Part shown: piece after piece, positions 12,651-24,498 of the stretch
Layout of the letters: every line of letters begins with the position of its first letter
How positions within the stretch are numbered: the stretch's first letter is position 1
Source of the DNA: Holothuria scabra
Taxonomy: Eukaryota; Echinodermata; Holothuroidea; Aspidochirotida; Holothuriidae
Assembly: GCA_037179385.1 (NCBI GenBank)
Contig: CM074185.1
Location: 50,657,000 to 50,720,999, forward strand
DNA length: 64,000 nucleotides
Direction: 5' to 3'
Program-made: the position numbers and the translations under genes
The notes under the pieces: generated by a model
What the model was told of the DNA's origin: nothing
Databases searched by the model: none
The model's input: only the letters and a program-made list of their open reading frames with translations

Positions 12651-13639
12651 ATGAGCTTACTTCAATGAACATTGCTAACATGTTCAGCAACAAAAACGGA
12701 AATATATCAACTGCATTTGGAGGGGTGGGGGGGGGGGGTACCGAAAAGATAGTATGACTGTGTTGTTGCACACATTGTTTCTTACATCCAGTCGTAGAGG
12801 TAACCGCTATCATCACACTACCATCGGGATTGTGAAGTGTATCTCTGGGAAGTATTACAGCTACATCAGTATATCATGTACAATATTGCTCCAATCATAT
12901 CACGTCAAAAACGTTTGAAGCACAGCAGTTAAAATAAAGTTTGATGACATTTGTGAGAAGAAGAAGAGATAGCTTTTACAAAACAAGTTGAAGTTGTAAG
13001 CCTTATTCCCAATTTTGAAATGAATTCAAGATTTCTGTCATAACACTCTTCGTATTTCTTATACTGTGCAGATGTCAGTTTGTGCATGTATTCAGCAGAA
13101 ACGTAGCTGGTTCATTTTAAAATGGGTTCAGTTTAAAGATGACGTATATAATCTAGTTTGACATTTACGCTGACATTATTGAGACATTAAACTTGCTTCA
13201 ACTCTTTCTCTTGTAGTTTTTTCATGTGTTAAAGTTCCTTAGTCACTCTAAGGCTGATTGTATCTCAGATAATCCTATGCTATAGGTAATGTCATTTGTG
13301 CGTTTAAGTTCAAGGCTGTTTGCTGCAAGTGCTTCAGACCCTGAAAAATGTGATCACAAGGTGTCCTTTTGTCCATTCTGTTACAAACAAAAGCACATGT
13401 CAGTGAAATTCAAAACGTTGTGAGCATGTCACTTAAAAATTCTTTATGCCACGTTAAACATCCCCCAATCTGGATGTGACCATGTTAAGGTAAATGTTGT
13501 GAACGCAAATGAGCAGTTGCTGCAACTTTGCTTTGGTGCACAATGTTACAGATTCCCTCTTTGTTACCATTCATTGCTTGTGCAACCCTGATAGGCTTTG
13601 TTGATAATCATCCCTGAATAAAATGGAATTGCCCTGGTG

Positions 13640-15166
13640 CAGGGTTCCAAGCCTTCCCAGGAAAACCTGGAAAAGTCATGAAATTAAAATTAGATGCTTT
13701 AAATCCTGGAAAAGTCATGGAATTTGAAGCAAATTGCTTCGAATCCTGGAAAAATCATGCAATTTGATTAGCCAAAGACAAATGCTAAAGAATTGATTGG
13801 CTATGGTGGATTTAATAGCCACACAGGAGTAGCACTCCCTGCCTCCAGATATGTTTCTCCTTTCACATCCTAATGTTGCCTAAGCTAACATTATTGTGTA
13901 GAAGGAAAAGTACTGAGTGCACCCCAAATAAAGATTCAAAAACTAACACTAAAATGATTGTCCTGCAAATTGTTTTGTATATTTTTTATTATAAAAAGGA
14001 GGGTTTGAAGTCACAACAGGATTTAGTATGTTATGGAGGTACTTGTTCTAAACATTTTGGTGAAGATATAAGCAAAAAGTGAACTTCAAGCAAGCACACA
14101 TGACATCACAGCCCCACATTAGTGCATAGCCTTTTGTTTTCCTTTAAACTTTAGAGTTGTTTTTCTCCTCAACAATCCCTTATTATTAAAATGTGATTGC
14201 ATAAGTGGCATGAGAGTTTTGCAAAATTTGCATCCCCCACAGGGGGGTCCTATTCCTATTTACCTCAAGGTCAACACTACAGTCTGGTAAAACAAAAAGA
14301 AACAAAGCATTCCTTGTCATTGTGAGGAAGTGATACAAGCTCTGCTGCCCCCAAACTCACTTTGAAACACAAATCTACTGACTTGATTTATTGATATTTT
14401 GAGAAATACATGTCAGATTTCAATGGAACTTTCATCACACTGTGTAGATTTAGTTCCTCTTTCACAAATGAAAGTTCAACTTTTGGTGAAACTTCCACTT
14501 TTAATTTTAAGTTGGAAGCAAGTATTCAATCTGCTGACTCTGAAGGCTGGGGTTCACTCTGAAAGTCCCAGACTGGATGGAACTTCATATGCATGGAGTT
14601 CCTTTCAGTCTGTGACTTTGTCTTTGGTTATCACTGTTTTTAACATGTATAAATTTCCTGTAACAGCCTAGTCTTCATCTGGCACATTCCCAGCAGAATG
14701 TTCCCATTTGCAGATGTATCAACTGGTATTTATGTGAACAATAAAACACTGCATTTCCAGTTGACTTAACATGAATAAACCACCAAAGTTCACACAAACA
14801 TAAGTGAAGGTTCACAAAAAGCGGCAGACATCCCCAGTGATGTCATTCACTGAAGGATGGGAATTTCTGCCTTGTGGGATTTGTGATAACTTCTCAGCCT
14901 AAAGTGAGAAATAGATGGCTGTGAGGGGTTGAAAAGGTGGCTATTTTATGCCTTTGTGATATTGTTACATGGTCACATTAAACTTAGTGTAAACACTCCT
15001 GTAAACTGGTGAAAAAAGTACAGCTTTCAGTTAATCTAGTTCAGTATTGTAATTACTCTTCTTTTGTCTGGACTGGTTAATAAGCAAATGTTTTCATCCT
15101 GGAGTTTTTAAATTTTATCATGGAAATATCATGGAAATTTCTTTTCTTGGAATGCTGGGAACCCTG
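13640..15166. mobile_element. 1.5-kb CAGGGTTCC...GGAACCCTG element with 5-bp target duplication
   Basis: The left end CAGGGTTCCAAGC is the near-perfect inverted complement of the right end GCTGGGAACCCTG. The unit is flanked by TGGTG at 13635-13639 and again at 15167-15171. Both ends continue with TGGAAAAGTCATGG-type words on opposite strands. The interior carries the repeat at 14226-14524 and has no long frame, so it is non-autonomous. Related words occur near 5330-5570 and 40500-40840. Confidence 0.7.
14226..14524 (+). repeat. Dispersed repeat, copy 1 (inverted relative to 57723-58012)
   Basis: The words GATCCTATTCCTA, TCAAGGTCAACAC, ATTCCTTGTCA, CTCTGCTGCCC and CACACTGTGTAGATTTAGTTC occur here in order, and in inverted order and orientation at 57723-58012, over about 290 bp. 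It sits inside the 13640-15166 element and may be nested or part of it. Confidence 0.6.
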
Positions 15167-15779
15167 TGGTGTTACATGGCCAATGTCTGCTTTCAAAGAG
15201 TACTAACTTTATACACGTAATGTTATAAGTAATTAAATTATGACATGGGTATTGGTCATTTTGACAAATAAACTGCAAGACTTTTTAACTAAGAAAAGCT
15301 ACATTAATGTGAGCATTTTGTGAACTTAATTAAGTGAGCATTTTGTGAACTGATAAATAAGGATCAATTTTCCAATTTCCAAGCACTGCTCTCTAAATAT
15401 TTCGCTTATGCTTATTAATAGGATTCTTCAATTTAAGTAGGCAAGTACACACTGAACTTTACAGAAGACATGTGTTAACCTGGCCTGGATTCATGTTTCC
15501 CATAAAACTTGCCAGGGAGCTTAATTGCAATTTTAATCAAATTTCTTGCACTTTTGAAGCAATCAGGCTTGAAAACTGCAACACAACTTATAGAGCAGTA
15601 AGAATACTTAAGTTTCATATAATTTATAGTATAGATTTTATAAATTACACATCTGTAGTAAGGATTAATGGTAATGTAAGATCTGAAGTAATTTCAACCA
15701 TATCTCATATTAATTTAATTCTAACACATTCTAAAGAATAGTTAAGGACTACACTTAAGTTTAATATAATACAGTGAAA

Positions 15780-16196
15780 CATGTTCTAAGCATTTTGCTG
15801 AGCTTTTTATTCATTTTTTAAGTTTAATTCTCAAGATATTAGTGATGAAAGTTGACACAAATTTCTGTGAAACTGAACTTGAACCAAGCAAAGGTGATAT
15901 CGTGGATTCACATTCACTGTCAATGCTTGGTGTTTCTCTTATTTTTCATTCTATTGTTTTAACCTTTCATTAATTAGGGATGTTATCTTGCCTCCTGCTT
16001 TAAACATATAAAGTCTACAGAATTCCATTGAGCACTCAGGATGTCCATTTTAATTGCTAATATCTCAGGATGTCAGTTTTAATTTCTAATATTTCAAGAA
16101 CCAAGCATGCAGTTGAGAAATGAATGAAAATTTCACAAGAATACTTCCTCTTTAACATATCAAACTTAAATTTGACCCTGGACTGTTCCTTTAAAA
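15780..16196. mobile_element. TTAA-type long-inverted-repeat element, diverged copy (family of 35542)
   Basis: The right end TTAAATTTGACCCTGGACTGTTCC followed by TTTAA matches the right end of the 35542-36101 element, and the interior shares GATATTAGTGATGAAAGTTG, GGATTCACATTC and TTTTTCAT words. The left terminus is degraded, so its exact start is uncertain. Confidence 0.55.
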
Positions 16197-16969
16197 GAGC
16201 TGTCCATGAATAAGAATACCTTGGTGTAGTAATTCAGTATTTGGTGACTTCATTTTCATATTAAGGTGCTTTACTTTAAACACTCTTCCAACAGTCTTTA
16301 AACGGTTAAATGACATACACAATGGAACTTTTGAAAAGAAATTTTATTCAAATAGGTGCACAGTTGCATTTGAAAGAGTGTTTTTGTGTGTTAAGAGCTA
16401 ACATGTCTCATTTGAAGTGTCCAAATCAGATTGTGTAATTTGATTGAAATTTTGATATCTATTGGCTGCAAGGTATTCAGTTTAACTTAATTGCCACGGA
16501 AAATATGTTCAAAGTCTCAAAGAATTGAAAGTAGGCTGGACTGCTGATAGGTACTGTAATGTAATGATGTTTGGAAAAGCCTGATAAGTTCAATATAGAT
16601 TTTACCCACAGAGCCTAAAGAGTATAGACTTGAACACTGTCAACACTTTTAGTACAAAAAATGTTCTCCTGTGTTGATATGGACCTCTGCCTTGACTTTC
16701 TTTCGTCTGTGTCTTTTTTTTTTGACTGTGTAAAATATTTAGTTGCGCTGCATTCTCTGTGAAGATTTATTTAGTGGAAGTACATTTGATTGCTGAAGAA
16801 ATCAAACGGAATCAGATTTATTTCTTGAACTTATCTAAATGGTGTGATTTAATGTAGTAGGTCTAATGTTTCAGGTCAGGGGAAGCACAAAAAAGGGGGG
16901 GGGATTACAATGGAATGATTCATTAGCTTAAAGAACCACAATCCATGCCAAGTTTGTAACTGTTAGATG

Positions 16970-17165
16970 GAGTGTGACTCACTGGCTTGTTTTCCCTACT
17001 CCATTACTTATGCTGAGTATTAAACACAATGGCAGTAGCTTCCGTTTTGAAAGTCTTCTGTATGACCCGGTCAGGACTCTAACTTCCGACTGAAAGCCAG
17101 TTGCTCTAACCACTTGACCACACCATTGGTTAGTTGCCATGTTCATAAAGCTAACATGCAGTACC
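16970..17165 (-). repeat. tRNA-derived SINE family 1, copy B
   Basis: On the minus strand the head reads TGGTCAAGTGGTTAGAGCAAC (A-box-like), then about 35 bp on a degenerate B box (GAAGTTAGAGTCCTGACC). The body contains CTGCCATTGTG, CTCAGCATAAGTAATGG and AACAAGCCAGTGAG. This is the usual layout of a tRNA-derived SINE transcribed by RNA polymerase III. Confidence 0.7.
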
Positions 17166-17504
17166 ATACCCATACAGAGGTGATACTGTTAAAAGAGATT
17201 TACACTCATCTGGTGGTATTCCTCATTGTATTTGGTGAGCAAATATGTGTCAGATATAAACTATTTTGCTCCTGATAACATTATTTACTTGTCCTGCTAT
17301 TGCTAAATATATAATTATTGATTTGTCATTTAAATATTAAACATTTTGTTTAAAAATTAAAAATTCCTGCATTAAAATTATTTTCCAGGATGTTGCCATA
17401 GAAACTTGATAACAAAATACCAATCTTTCAACCTAGTCATACAGATAAGTATAGCTTTCCTGTTCATACTCAATGTAAGAGCAGAGGAACATGTCTTTAC
17501 AGGG

Positions 17505-17670
17505 TCCATTCCAGCCATGGGGTCTTGAGTTTACTCCTGGCCTGGACATACTGAAGACTTTAAAAAGGGAACATACTGCCATCATGCATGGTGTTCAGCA
17601 TAAGCAATGGAGAAGGGAAACAAGCCATTGGTGAACCACAACCAGAAGAAAGGACTATGACTGGCCCAAC
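17505..17670 (+). repeat. tRNA-derived SINE family 1, copy C (head missing)
   Basis: The body words GTTCAGCATAAGCAATGGAG, AACAAGCCATTGG and CTGCCATCATG are present in the opposite orientation to copy B, 350 bp away. Only a degraded B-box-like GTCTTGAGTTTACTCC remains of the head. Confidence 0.6.
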
Positions 17671-17911
17671 TTAAAACTGATTATTTAGAAACTGGGCCGC
17701 AAAACCCCATCTGGTAACAGCTGTAGTAGAAATGCTGCAAAACACATCGGAAAGAAACAAACTCAAATCAGTTAAGATTTTGTTAGTATGTGCAATTGTA
17801 GGATACTGTAGTAACAACTGAGTGGTAGTTGATCTGTGTAAATATCCTGCTTCCTTTGTACTTGCTTGTATTAACCAAATAAAAGGAAAACAAATTATCT
17901 GTGTCACTTAC

Positions 17912-17956
17912 CTCCCTTGCAATTTCTGAGCCAGAAATATGGCTTTTCTTATATTC
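17912..17956 (-). CDS. Candidate 45-bp exon, unidentified protein
   Basis: On the minus strand a pyrimidine-rich tract and TTTGCAAAG precede this block, and GGGAG|GTAAGTGAC, a near-perfect donor, follows. The 45 bp are open in the frame that joins, in phase, to the candidate upstream exon at 19551-19731 across a 1,594-bp intron; joined, it would read NIRKAIFLAQKLQG. In its own phase 0 it would instead read EYKKSHISGSEIARE. I do not recognise the protein. Small size and lack of homology make chance a real possibility; the agreement of splice phases with 19551 is the main support. Confidence 0.28.
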
Positions 17957-18080
17957 CTTTGCAAATTTGAGTCAAAAAACAAGAAGAAAATCTTACTGCT
18001 GACAATGAGTCAAGGGTGAGTTGAGGTAGGAAAGAGGTGTAGCGCCACCAGCACCAGGTAAGAATCTCTTAAGTTACCAT

Positions 18081-18160
18081 TGATCATTCTGTGGTTGCCA
18101 GTGATCATTTTGTGGTTGCAAGTGATCATTCTGTTGTTGCCAGTGATCATTCTGTGGTAG
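18081..18160. repeat. 21-bp minisatellite, four copies
   Basis: The unit TGATCATTCTGTGGTTGCCAG starts at 18081, 18102, 18123 and 18144, with one to three substitutions per copy. The period is a multiple of three, which keeps a minus-strand frame open (MITGN repeats), but nothing indicates that it is translated. Confidence 0.85.
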
Positions 18161-18307
18161 ATGGATGGATTATTAAACTGGTAATAGGTGGAATGTGTAG
18201 AGGGTATTAAATTTTTATACAAAAAAAGAAAGGCCTTGGGTAATTATTTGCCTTTGTAGGAAGCTATGTGCACATGGAATATTTGTCACTCAGTCACATC
18301 TCCTTAA

Positions 18308-18602
18308 CAGACCAATCCTCTTACCCCAAACTACAATTCTTGTAGGGGTTTACTGAAATTCTCAATTGGCTCAGCTCTTTGATTGACAGCTAATTCAAAC
18401 AATGCAGAGTACCAAAGTTTATATTACACAACATGAACTGTACTGAGTGTTTTGATAATACACATTGTGCTTTTTTATACTCACCCTGAAGCAATAAATT
18501 GAGATTGTTTCTGGATGAGGGTGAATTTCAGACAATTGTGGGAGGAGCTTAAGTAAGAAGGTTAAGAGAATTGGTATGGTTTGGGGTGAGTGAATTGGGC
18601 CT
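18308..18602. mobile_element. TTAA-flanked MITE, GGCCCAATTC/CCCCAAAC family, copy 1
   Basis: TTAA at 18304-18307 and 18603-18606 bounds an element whose left end (CAGACCAATCCTCTTACCCC) pairs with a right end that reads AGGCCCAATTCACTCACCCC on the other strand. A second copy lies at 28925-29264. Related, partly inverted pieces lie at 26325-26600 and 36220-36430. No coding content. Confidence 0.7.
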
Positions 18603-19550
18603 TTAACAAGAGGTGGCATCGACAACAATACACATCAGAAACATCAACAGAAAAATCATGCAGAATCTAAAGGTGTGGTAACAAGAAATTACACATTCGC
18701 TGTACGAAGTATCAAAAAAGCATGGGATAGCAATTTGCATCCAAATCTATCAAATATTGACCATATTTTTATTTCACTGTGGTCTGTGAATAAACATGAG
18801 CTAACTTTGCAAATTTGTTATGTATAAAGATGGACTAATCAAATATGACTAATGCCTTAAGCCTTTAATTTACAACCCAAGGACACATTATTGAAACATT
18901 GGTATCTCTTGTAAACATTGGAAATGTTTCTGTTTTGGAAGTTATTTTTTTTTTTTTGAAAAAAATTGAAACAGTTCACACCACTCATAAACTCATAAAA
19001 AGTATCAGACTGTTTATGGTGTTTTTCATAGGGTTAACAAAGGAAATGGTTACACTGTGCAGCACTCCAAATCAGTTTGCATTGGCAATAAGTTTCTTCA
19101 CAAGTATAAAATTTGGAGAAATACATCTTGAAAATGGTAAAATGTTTAGTGGAGGTGTGAGAAATGATAAAAGTTGGGTAGTCTCACCTCAGGTTGTGTA
19201 CTGTGTAGCTCCATCAATACCGCTCAAACAATATGGCGTCACAACAGAACCTTGGTTCCAAACTCCTCGCAAACAAACCTTGGCTGATAGAGAAGAGACA
19301 CTATGGGTGTGCTCAACACTACAGTCCCAGTGAAGTAATAAGTGTTTAGCTGCCAGCTGCTGCGTGACCCACAAGACTGTCAATGTTGGTAGAGCAAATA
19401 GGGTGCTTTTTACATGCTTCGAAACAGGCACAAGTAGTCAATGAAAGTAACTCCGAGATTTCAAGTGGTAGACTTCTAGTAAAAATGGGCAAAGCTGGCT
19501 AAATAAAATATCCACAAAGGTAGCTGGTTATAGTGAAGCTGGTGGCTTAC

Positions 19551-19731
19551 CTCATCGTCCCATCATTGTTGTTAGCTTGAGTAGTAGTACTAGAAGTTGA
19601 TGTTGAGTGCACAGGAGCTATAGTGCTTCTGGGGAGAGCATGCTGTCGGGTGTGTTGGACTCTCCATGAAACTCGATGCAGCTGATGTGGTTGGTCAGTG
19701 GTCCTGACGTCATAAGACTGCACTCGGTAGC
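19551..19731 (-). CDS. Candidate 5' exon of a minus-strand gene (unidentified)
   Basis: On the minus strand a stretch of better base balance ends in GGGACGATGAG|GTAAGC, a strong donor. Just upstream are a TATA-like TTTATATATATACA (19741-19756) and a TGACGTCA site near 19705. One frame is open, ending in a Ser/Thr/Asn-rich STSTSSTTTQANNNDG. The only in-frame ATG after the TATA-like box is one codon before the splice site. It may therefore be a largely 5'-untranslated first exon, or an internal coding exon using the weak acceptor ACATTAG. Its donor phase (2) fits the 17912-17956 block. The protein is not recognised. Confidence 0.28.
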
Positions 19732-20381
19732 TAATGTACATGTATATATATAAATAAGTACGTTGTGCACTCAGAATGTGTGTCAGAAGTGCTGCAAATG
19801 TATTGGAACAGCTCCAATAGATCTTTTGTAGGGGACCTAGGGTGGCCATTCATCCAGCTTTCCATGCAGTCTAGCTGTGGCGCATATTGTCCTCTGATTT
19901 TTCTGAATTAAGCATTCCTCTTATCTATTTTCAGAAATGATTTCATTTCCAGACACAGCATCCAAGTTGCTTGCTTATAATTAAGAACATTAAGAAGGGC
20001 CATATTTTGGTTTTCTATTCCAGCTTGAGTGGGTTCCTGCAGCCAACTCATGTTGGCACTCTCCTTATATAGTAACTTAGGTTGTCCTTCTTTGCTGTCA
20101 TTAATAAATGGCCACTTTATCGGGGATAGGGGTATTATTTATTAAACTACCAATTAAATCCTTATTATAATAAAAAATCACTCCAGACAAAAGAATGTCT
20201 TCTCAAGACCAAACACAAATGTAATTGCCGTCTTTTGATGTGAAGATGTTCATAGACAATGTATAGTATTCTTCAGGTGATAGGAGCCTTTGTCCAAAAT
20301 TGTGCAAATTTTGCACTAGAGGGCAGTTGAAAAGATGTTTTGCTTACAGATTAAACCCCTTTTGACCAGATTTTCAATGCA

Positions 20382-20740
20382 CAGGCCTCGATTTTCAGGA
20401 AAATTTATGGTTGTCCTTAGGGCAACCATTTCACTAGTTTTGGTTGTCCTCAATGAAATTTGGTTGTCCGAAACACTGCACACAATTACAAAACAGTAAT
20501 TGTGTTCATGTGTTATTGGTCTTGAAGAAAAAGCAACAGTAGGATGTTAGAGAGACAGAAACACTTCAAGTCTGAAACAGGGTAGACGAAAAAAGTTGAA
20601 AGAGTTTATCAGTCAGTTTATATTTCTTCTATCTGAGAAAAAAATGGTTGTCCATCGGACAACCAACCTTAAACTTTTGGTTGTCCGCATGAAATTTTAG
20701 TTGTCCCGGACAATCGGACAACCATGAAAATCGAGCCCTG
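20382..20740. mobile_element. GGTTGTCC-rich inverted-repeat element, copy 1
   Basis: The ends CAGGCCTCGATTTTCA and TGAAAATCGAGCCCTG are inverted copies, flanked by ATGCA on both sides. The word GGTTGTCC (or GGACAACC) occurs about ten times on both strands, so each arm could fold on itself as well as on the other arm. No coding frame. Other copies: 30420-30808 and 60727-61132. Confidence 0.75.
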
Positions 20741-20959
20741 ATGCAGTATGAAAGTTGTAATTGAATATATATTAGATCCCTTTAATGATTTGGATTGTAA
20801 TATTTTTCATATTTAATGGCTAAAATGTTCAAATTTCACTCTAAGTTACAGCACTGCAAAGAAAGATAAAGTTTTCAAGTGCTGTGTTTTGACTCTTTCA
20901 GGATTTCACCATAATTAAAGATGGAATTTTACCTTCTGCCAAGGACTCTCAAAGCTTAA

Positions 20960-21307
20960 AGGGGCAACCAGACATTTGACAGCAAATATTTACAGTTTTT
21001 AGCTTTTTTGTTTTTCCCTTTTGAACTGATTATTTGCCAGAAGCAACAGATATTAAAGAGGTTTTTCAGGGGAGTTGTGACATTTATTTTGTGTTAATTA
21101 CTGTTTAATGGGAATTTTGTAATACATTTGAAGTAACAAAATTCCACAGAAATGCAAGACTAGATAGCCCCATTCATACTTTGACCAATCACAATATCAG
21201 ACAATGATGACAGATCATTTCTGTTAGTTTTAACTCGATGTGTGATTGGGGTGCAGAATAAAAGGCTTTGAAAACTTGTTAAAACAAGATCAGATCTGAT
21301 TTCCCCT
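20960..21307. mobile_element. TTAA-flanked MITE, AGGGGMAAYCAGA ends
   Basis: TTAA at 20956-20959 and 21308-21311 brackets a unit starting AGGGGCAACCAGACATT and ending, in reverse complement, AGGGGAAATCAGATCTG. The ends match at most positions and the interior is non-coding. This is the structure expected of a non-autonomous element of a TTAA-targeting superfamily (piggyBac or Kolobok). Confidence 0.6.
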
Positions 21308-21671
21308 TTAATGTGGAGCCAACTGGCTGCATACATGTTAATACAGAATCTAATAAACTTTGCATTCTTTACAAGGTTGTAGATGCTCTTGTAAGTGTGC
21401 TCAAGAAAACTAATTATTCTTTGAATATGAAGTTTTCTCAGAATAATGTCCAAGGTCTGGCATGGCTTATATACAAAACATCTCACATAACGTTATCACT
21501 TTATGGATCAATATGGAGCTACGATGCTAAGAAAGTCAAGTCAGCCTCACAGTGTGAAATTTCTCCTCTGAAGCATGTCCAGGTCTACAGTAGCAATTTT
21601 ACAACTTTTCCTGAATGTTTCTCTTTTTGCAATTATTTAGGAGCTTTGAGGCCAAACAAACTGCAAATGTA

Positions 21672-23470
21672 ATTGTTTGAAAGGAAATCTATGCAAAGTG
21701 CCTATCATATTTACAAAGTCTTAGATGTAAAGTTTAAGCATTAGAAGTTGTTAAATCACAGTAAAATACTTCATATGTTGTAGCTTTGCCTGTGACTTAT
21801 GGTCAGGACTTGAACGACAGTTGTTTTCATTCAGTGTTACTAAAAGCGGCTTATTAAGTTGGTTCATTAAATCCAACAAATTTTTCCAAATCTGTTATGA
21901 AAGTTTTCTTCACATACCAATGACAAATGGTCAGTATTAGGAAATTCCCCCATCCTACATATGAATAACTGTTTTAATGAGGGAGAACCATACTTAATGG
22001 TTCAATTTGGTTTTTTGAATTTACTGACAGTGACACAACAATTGTAATCTTGTATTTCATACTATTTATTTTGGTATAGTGATTAGTGGTCAAAGTTTTT
22101 AAAACATTTTCTAAGGTGGATTTTGGAAGAATTCCCAATCAAAGTTTTCCTGGAGTTACAAAAGACTGAGAAGCATCTTTTTTTTTTTTTTTGGGGGGGG
22201 GAGGAATGTATTTACGAAGTGATGACTCTGCATACAGCTAAAGTGGGCAAATTTTGCAAAGACTTTTAGATGAAATCCCCTCAGTTAAATTTAAGAAATA
22301 TTCACCATGTTAGAAGGTTTGAAAAATAAAACTACCACTTATTTGAATTGCTGCTTCATTTGGACATTTCCTTTTGCTCTAGTTAGAAGGAAATTGATGA
22401 CACAATAATTAGCACTCTACCTCTACCATGATTGTCAACCTTTATTTCCCTTCCAGCTATACACATTAGGTCACCTGAGAAAATTACTGTGCTTTGTACA
22501 AAGAGTTTCTCATGAAAAATGAAAGCAACTAGTCTTTTCACTTTATAACAATCACGGGACCCCTGACATGATACTTCCATGTTGATATAATCTGGCACAT
22601 TTTACTATTTACAGTAGAAAAAAACTGTATAAAATTGAGCAACTCAACTTAATTGTTTCAACAGTTCCCAAAATTTTGTATTCAAAGCCACCACTGGAAC
22701 TGGGCCAGTGTGGACAAAAGTTGTGACATATTTGATGTGATAAGGCTTCCTATTATAATGGATTATCTGGTTTTGATTCTCAATCTGGTTGAAGTACATA
22801 TGGGAATGTTTACCTCCAAATCGCGCACAACAGGATAAATTTTCGCGGAATCGGTCTGTGAGCTCACGCCAAAAGGGTATTACGTAATCTAATTGAAAGA
22901 TTTTTTAGCTTTTTTCCAATTTGATGTCAAAATGATGAAGGTTTTCTTCATCCAATCAAATTGAATTTTCAAAATGTTTTAGGGAAAGATATGTAAATTT
23001 TTATATCACTTGAAATTATTTGACCAATGGCACTAGGCAAGAATCATGGCAAGTTTTGTTTGCTACTATCGACTGGAAACACCCCAAAATCTGTGTTTCC
23101 AATAGGAAAATCATAAAACCACTTCTTTTTTAACAGGAAATTGAGGAGACTTTTTCTCAAGACATGGAAATTAGACTTAGAACAGTTCAAAGGGAGCTGG
23201 TTAAATAAATCAAAAGTGAGTGAAATGTGTTAATTTATTACGTGTTTGGGGAGGAGGGGCTCAGTTTGTTGGAAAATGTACCATATTTTCATAGTGATTC
23301 ACACAATTAAGAATGTGCACTGAACACATACTGTATGCACTGAACATTCCCATATGGTACCAGGTTCTATGTCCAAGATCAGTTTAGGGCATTTTCATTT
23401 ACAGCAACCTTCCAAAATAACCCGAACTCCACTTGTTGGGGGTTTGTATGTTATAACACAAATTTGTTGT
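21672..23470. other. Non-coding stretch, no gene recognised
   Basis: Includes a T-run followed by a G-run at about 22180-22205. No exon with supported splice sites and no repeat with clear ends. Confidence 0.35.
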
Positions 23471-23539
23471 ACAGTGTCAAATAGATAACCAGGTGAAATT
23501 TAAATACCGTTGTAAATACAATTCAAGTTCAGTAATTGC

Positions 23540-23645
23540 TAACACAGTGCAAGTCCTTCCCTTTAGTCGCCTCTTACATTTGGCAGGAAATACAGTCGGT
23601 ATATTCTTCAACACCCAGCCCACAGGGGGAAGATCTGATATCAGC
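23540..23645 (+). repeat. MetaSINE-like conserved domain, copy 2
   Basis: The sequence CCCTTTAGTCGCCTCTTACA, a short spacer, GGAAATACAG.CGGTATATTC and CACCCAGCCCACAGGGG is shared with 41145 and 46405 (same strand) and 8205 (opposite strand). It explains the frames open on both strands here. Confidence 0.55.
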
Positions 23646-24498
23646 GATGATTTGCAAAAGAGGCACTCTTGCACATGCTCTTTAAGTAAGACTAAACAAT
23701 CCGTCAAGTTGTCCAATGTTTGTTCGATAGAACCAATAGTAGGGTACACCCAACATAAAACATAGAGATTGATGAGAAAAGACTCTTGGTAGACTTTTAT
23801 GTGTAATTTGCTGCATACCTCGAAGAGACACTTGTCTGGGGCGTACTTACTGTAAGTGTGATTGTGACTACAGTTTCTTTAATTTGTACAAGTGACAAAA
23901 AAGTGTGTAATTACTGTGCATATTTTGTTCCCAGTAATACAAAATGTGTGATACATTATAACATGTAAATGATTTTGTGTGTAGTCATTCTACAGAACCC
24001 ATTTCAATTCTTCAAATGAAGTTTGGCAGTAATAGTACAGTAGGTACTTGTCTAAATTTAAAATTTAAACTGTAGTCTGCTACCCCCATCAGTTGCTGAC
24101 AAGTTGATTATAGTGGGATGCAGTTTATAGGGGAAGGCAGGAGCTGGAGTGGGGGCAATGCGCACTGTTTAGCAAGGAATTTCCTGGCTAACAAATGCCT
24201 GATCTCTAACCCTAACAAAGAATACAATCCATACAATACAATGGCAGCAACCAATCAAGAAACACCTCATTAAACATTGCCCATCTATCCCTGCAGTGCT
24301 GTGGCAATTATCCAGTTAGCCTTTATTGATATTAAGCACTCTGAACTTAGCTATGTTTTTCCATATTTGGTAAAAATCCCCAACTACTATTGATCCACTA
24401 TGGTCATGTGACCATGCCTGTCACATGACAATCTTGTGGGAAAGAACAATGTACTCATCTAGGATGCCTCCATTTTACTGGCAGTTATACTGTTTTAA

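Noticed and set aside
18899..19333. 144-codon plus-strand frame
   Set aside because: It includes a T-rich run read as Phe residues, has no recognisable domain, no supported splice sites, and its 3' part also has an open frame on the other strand.
21313..21672. 119-codon plus-strand frame starting just after a TTAA element
   Set aside because: No motif, no splice or start context beyond an ATG, and composition like surrounding non-coding DNA. Kept out for lack of support, though not excluded.
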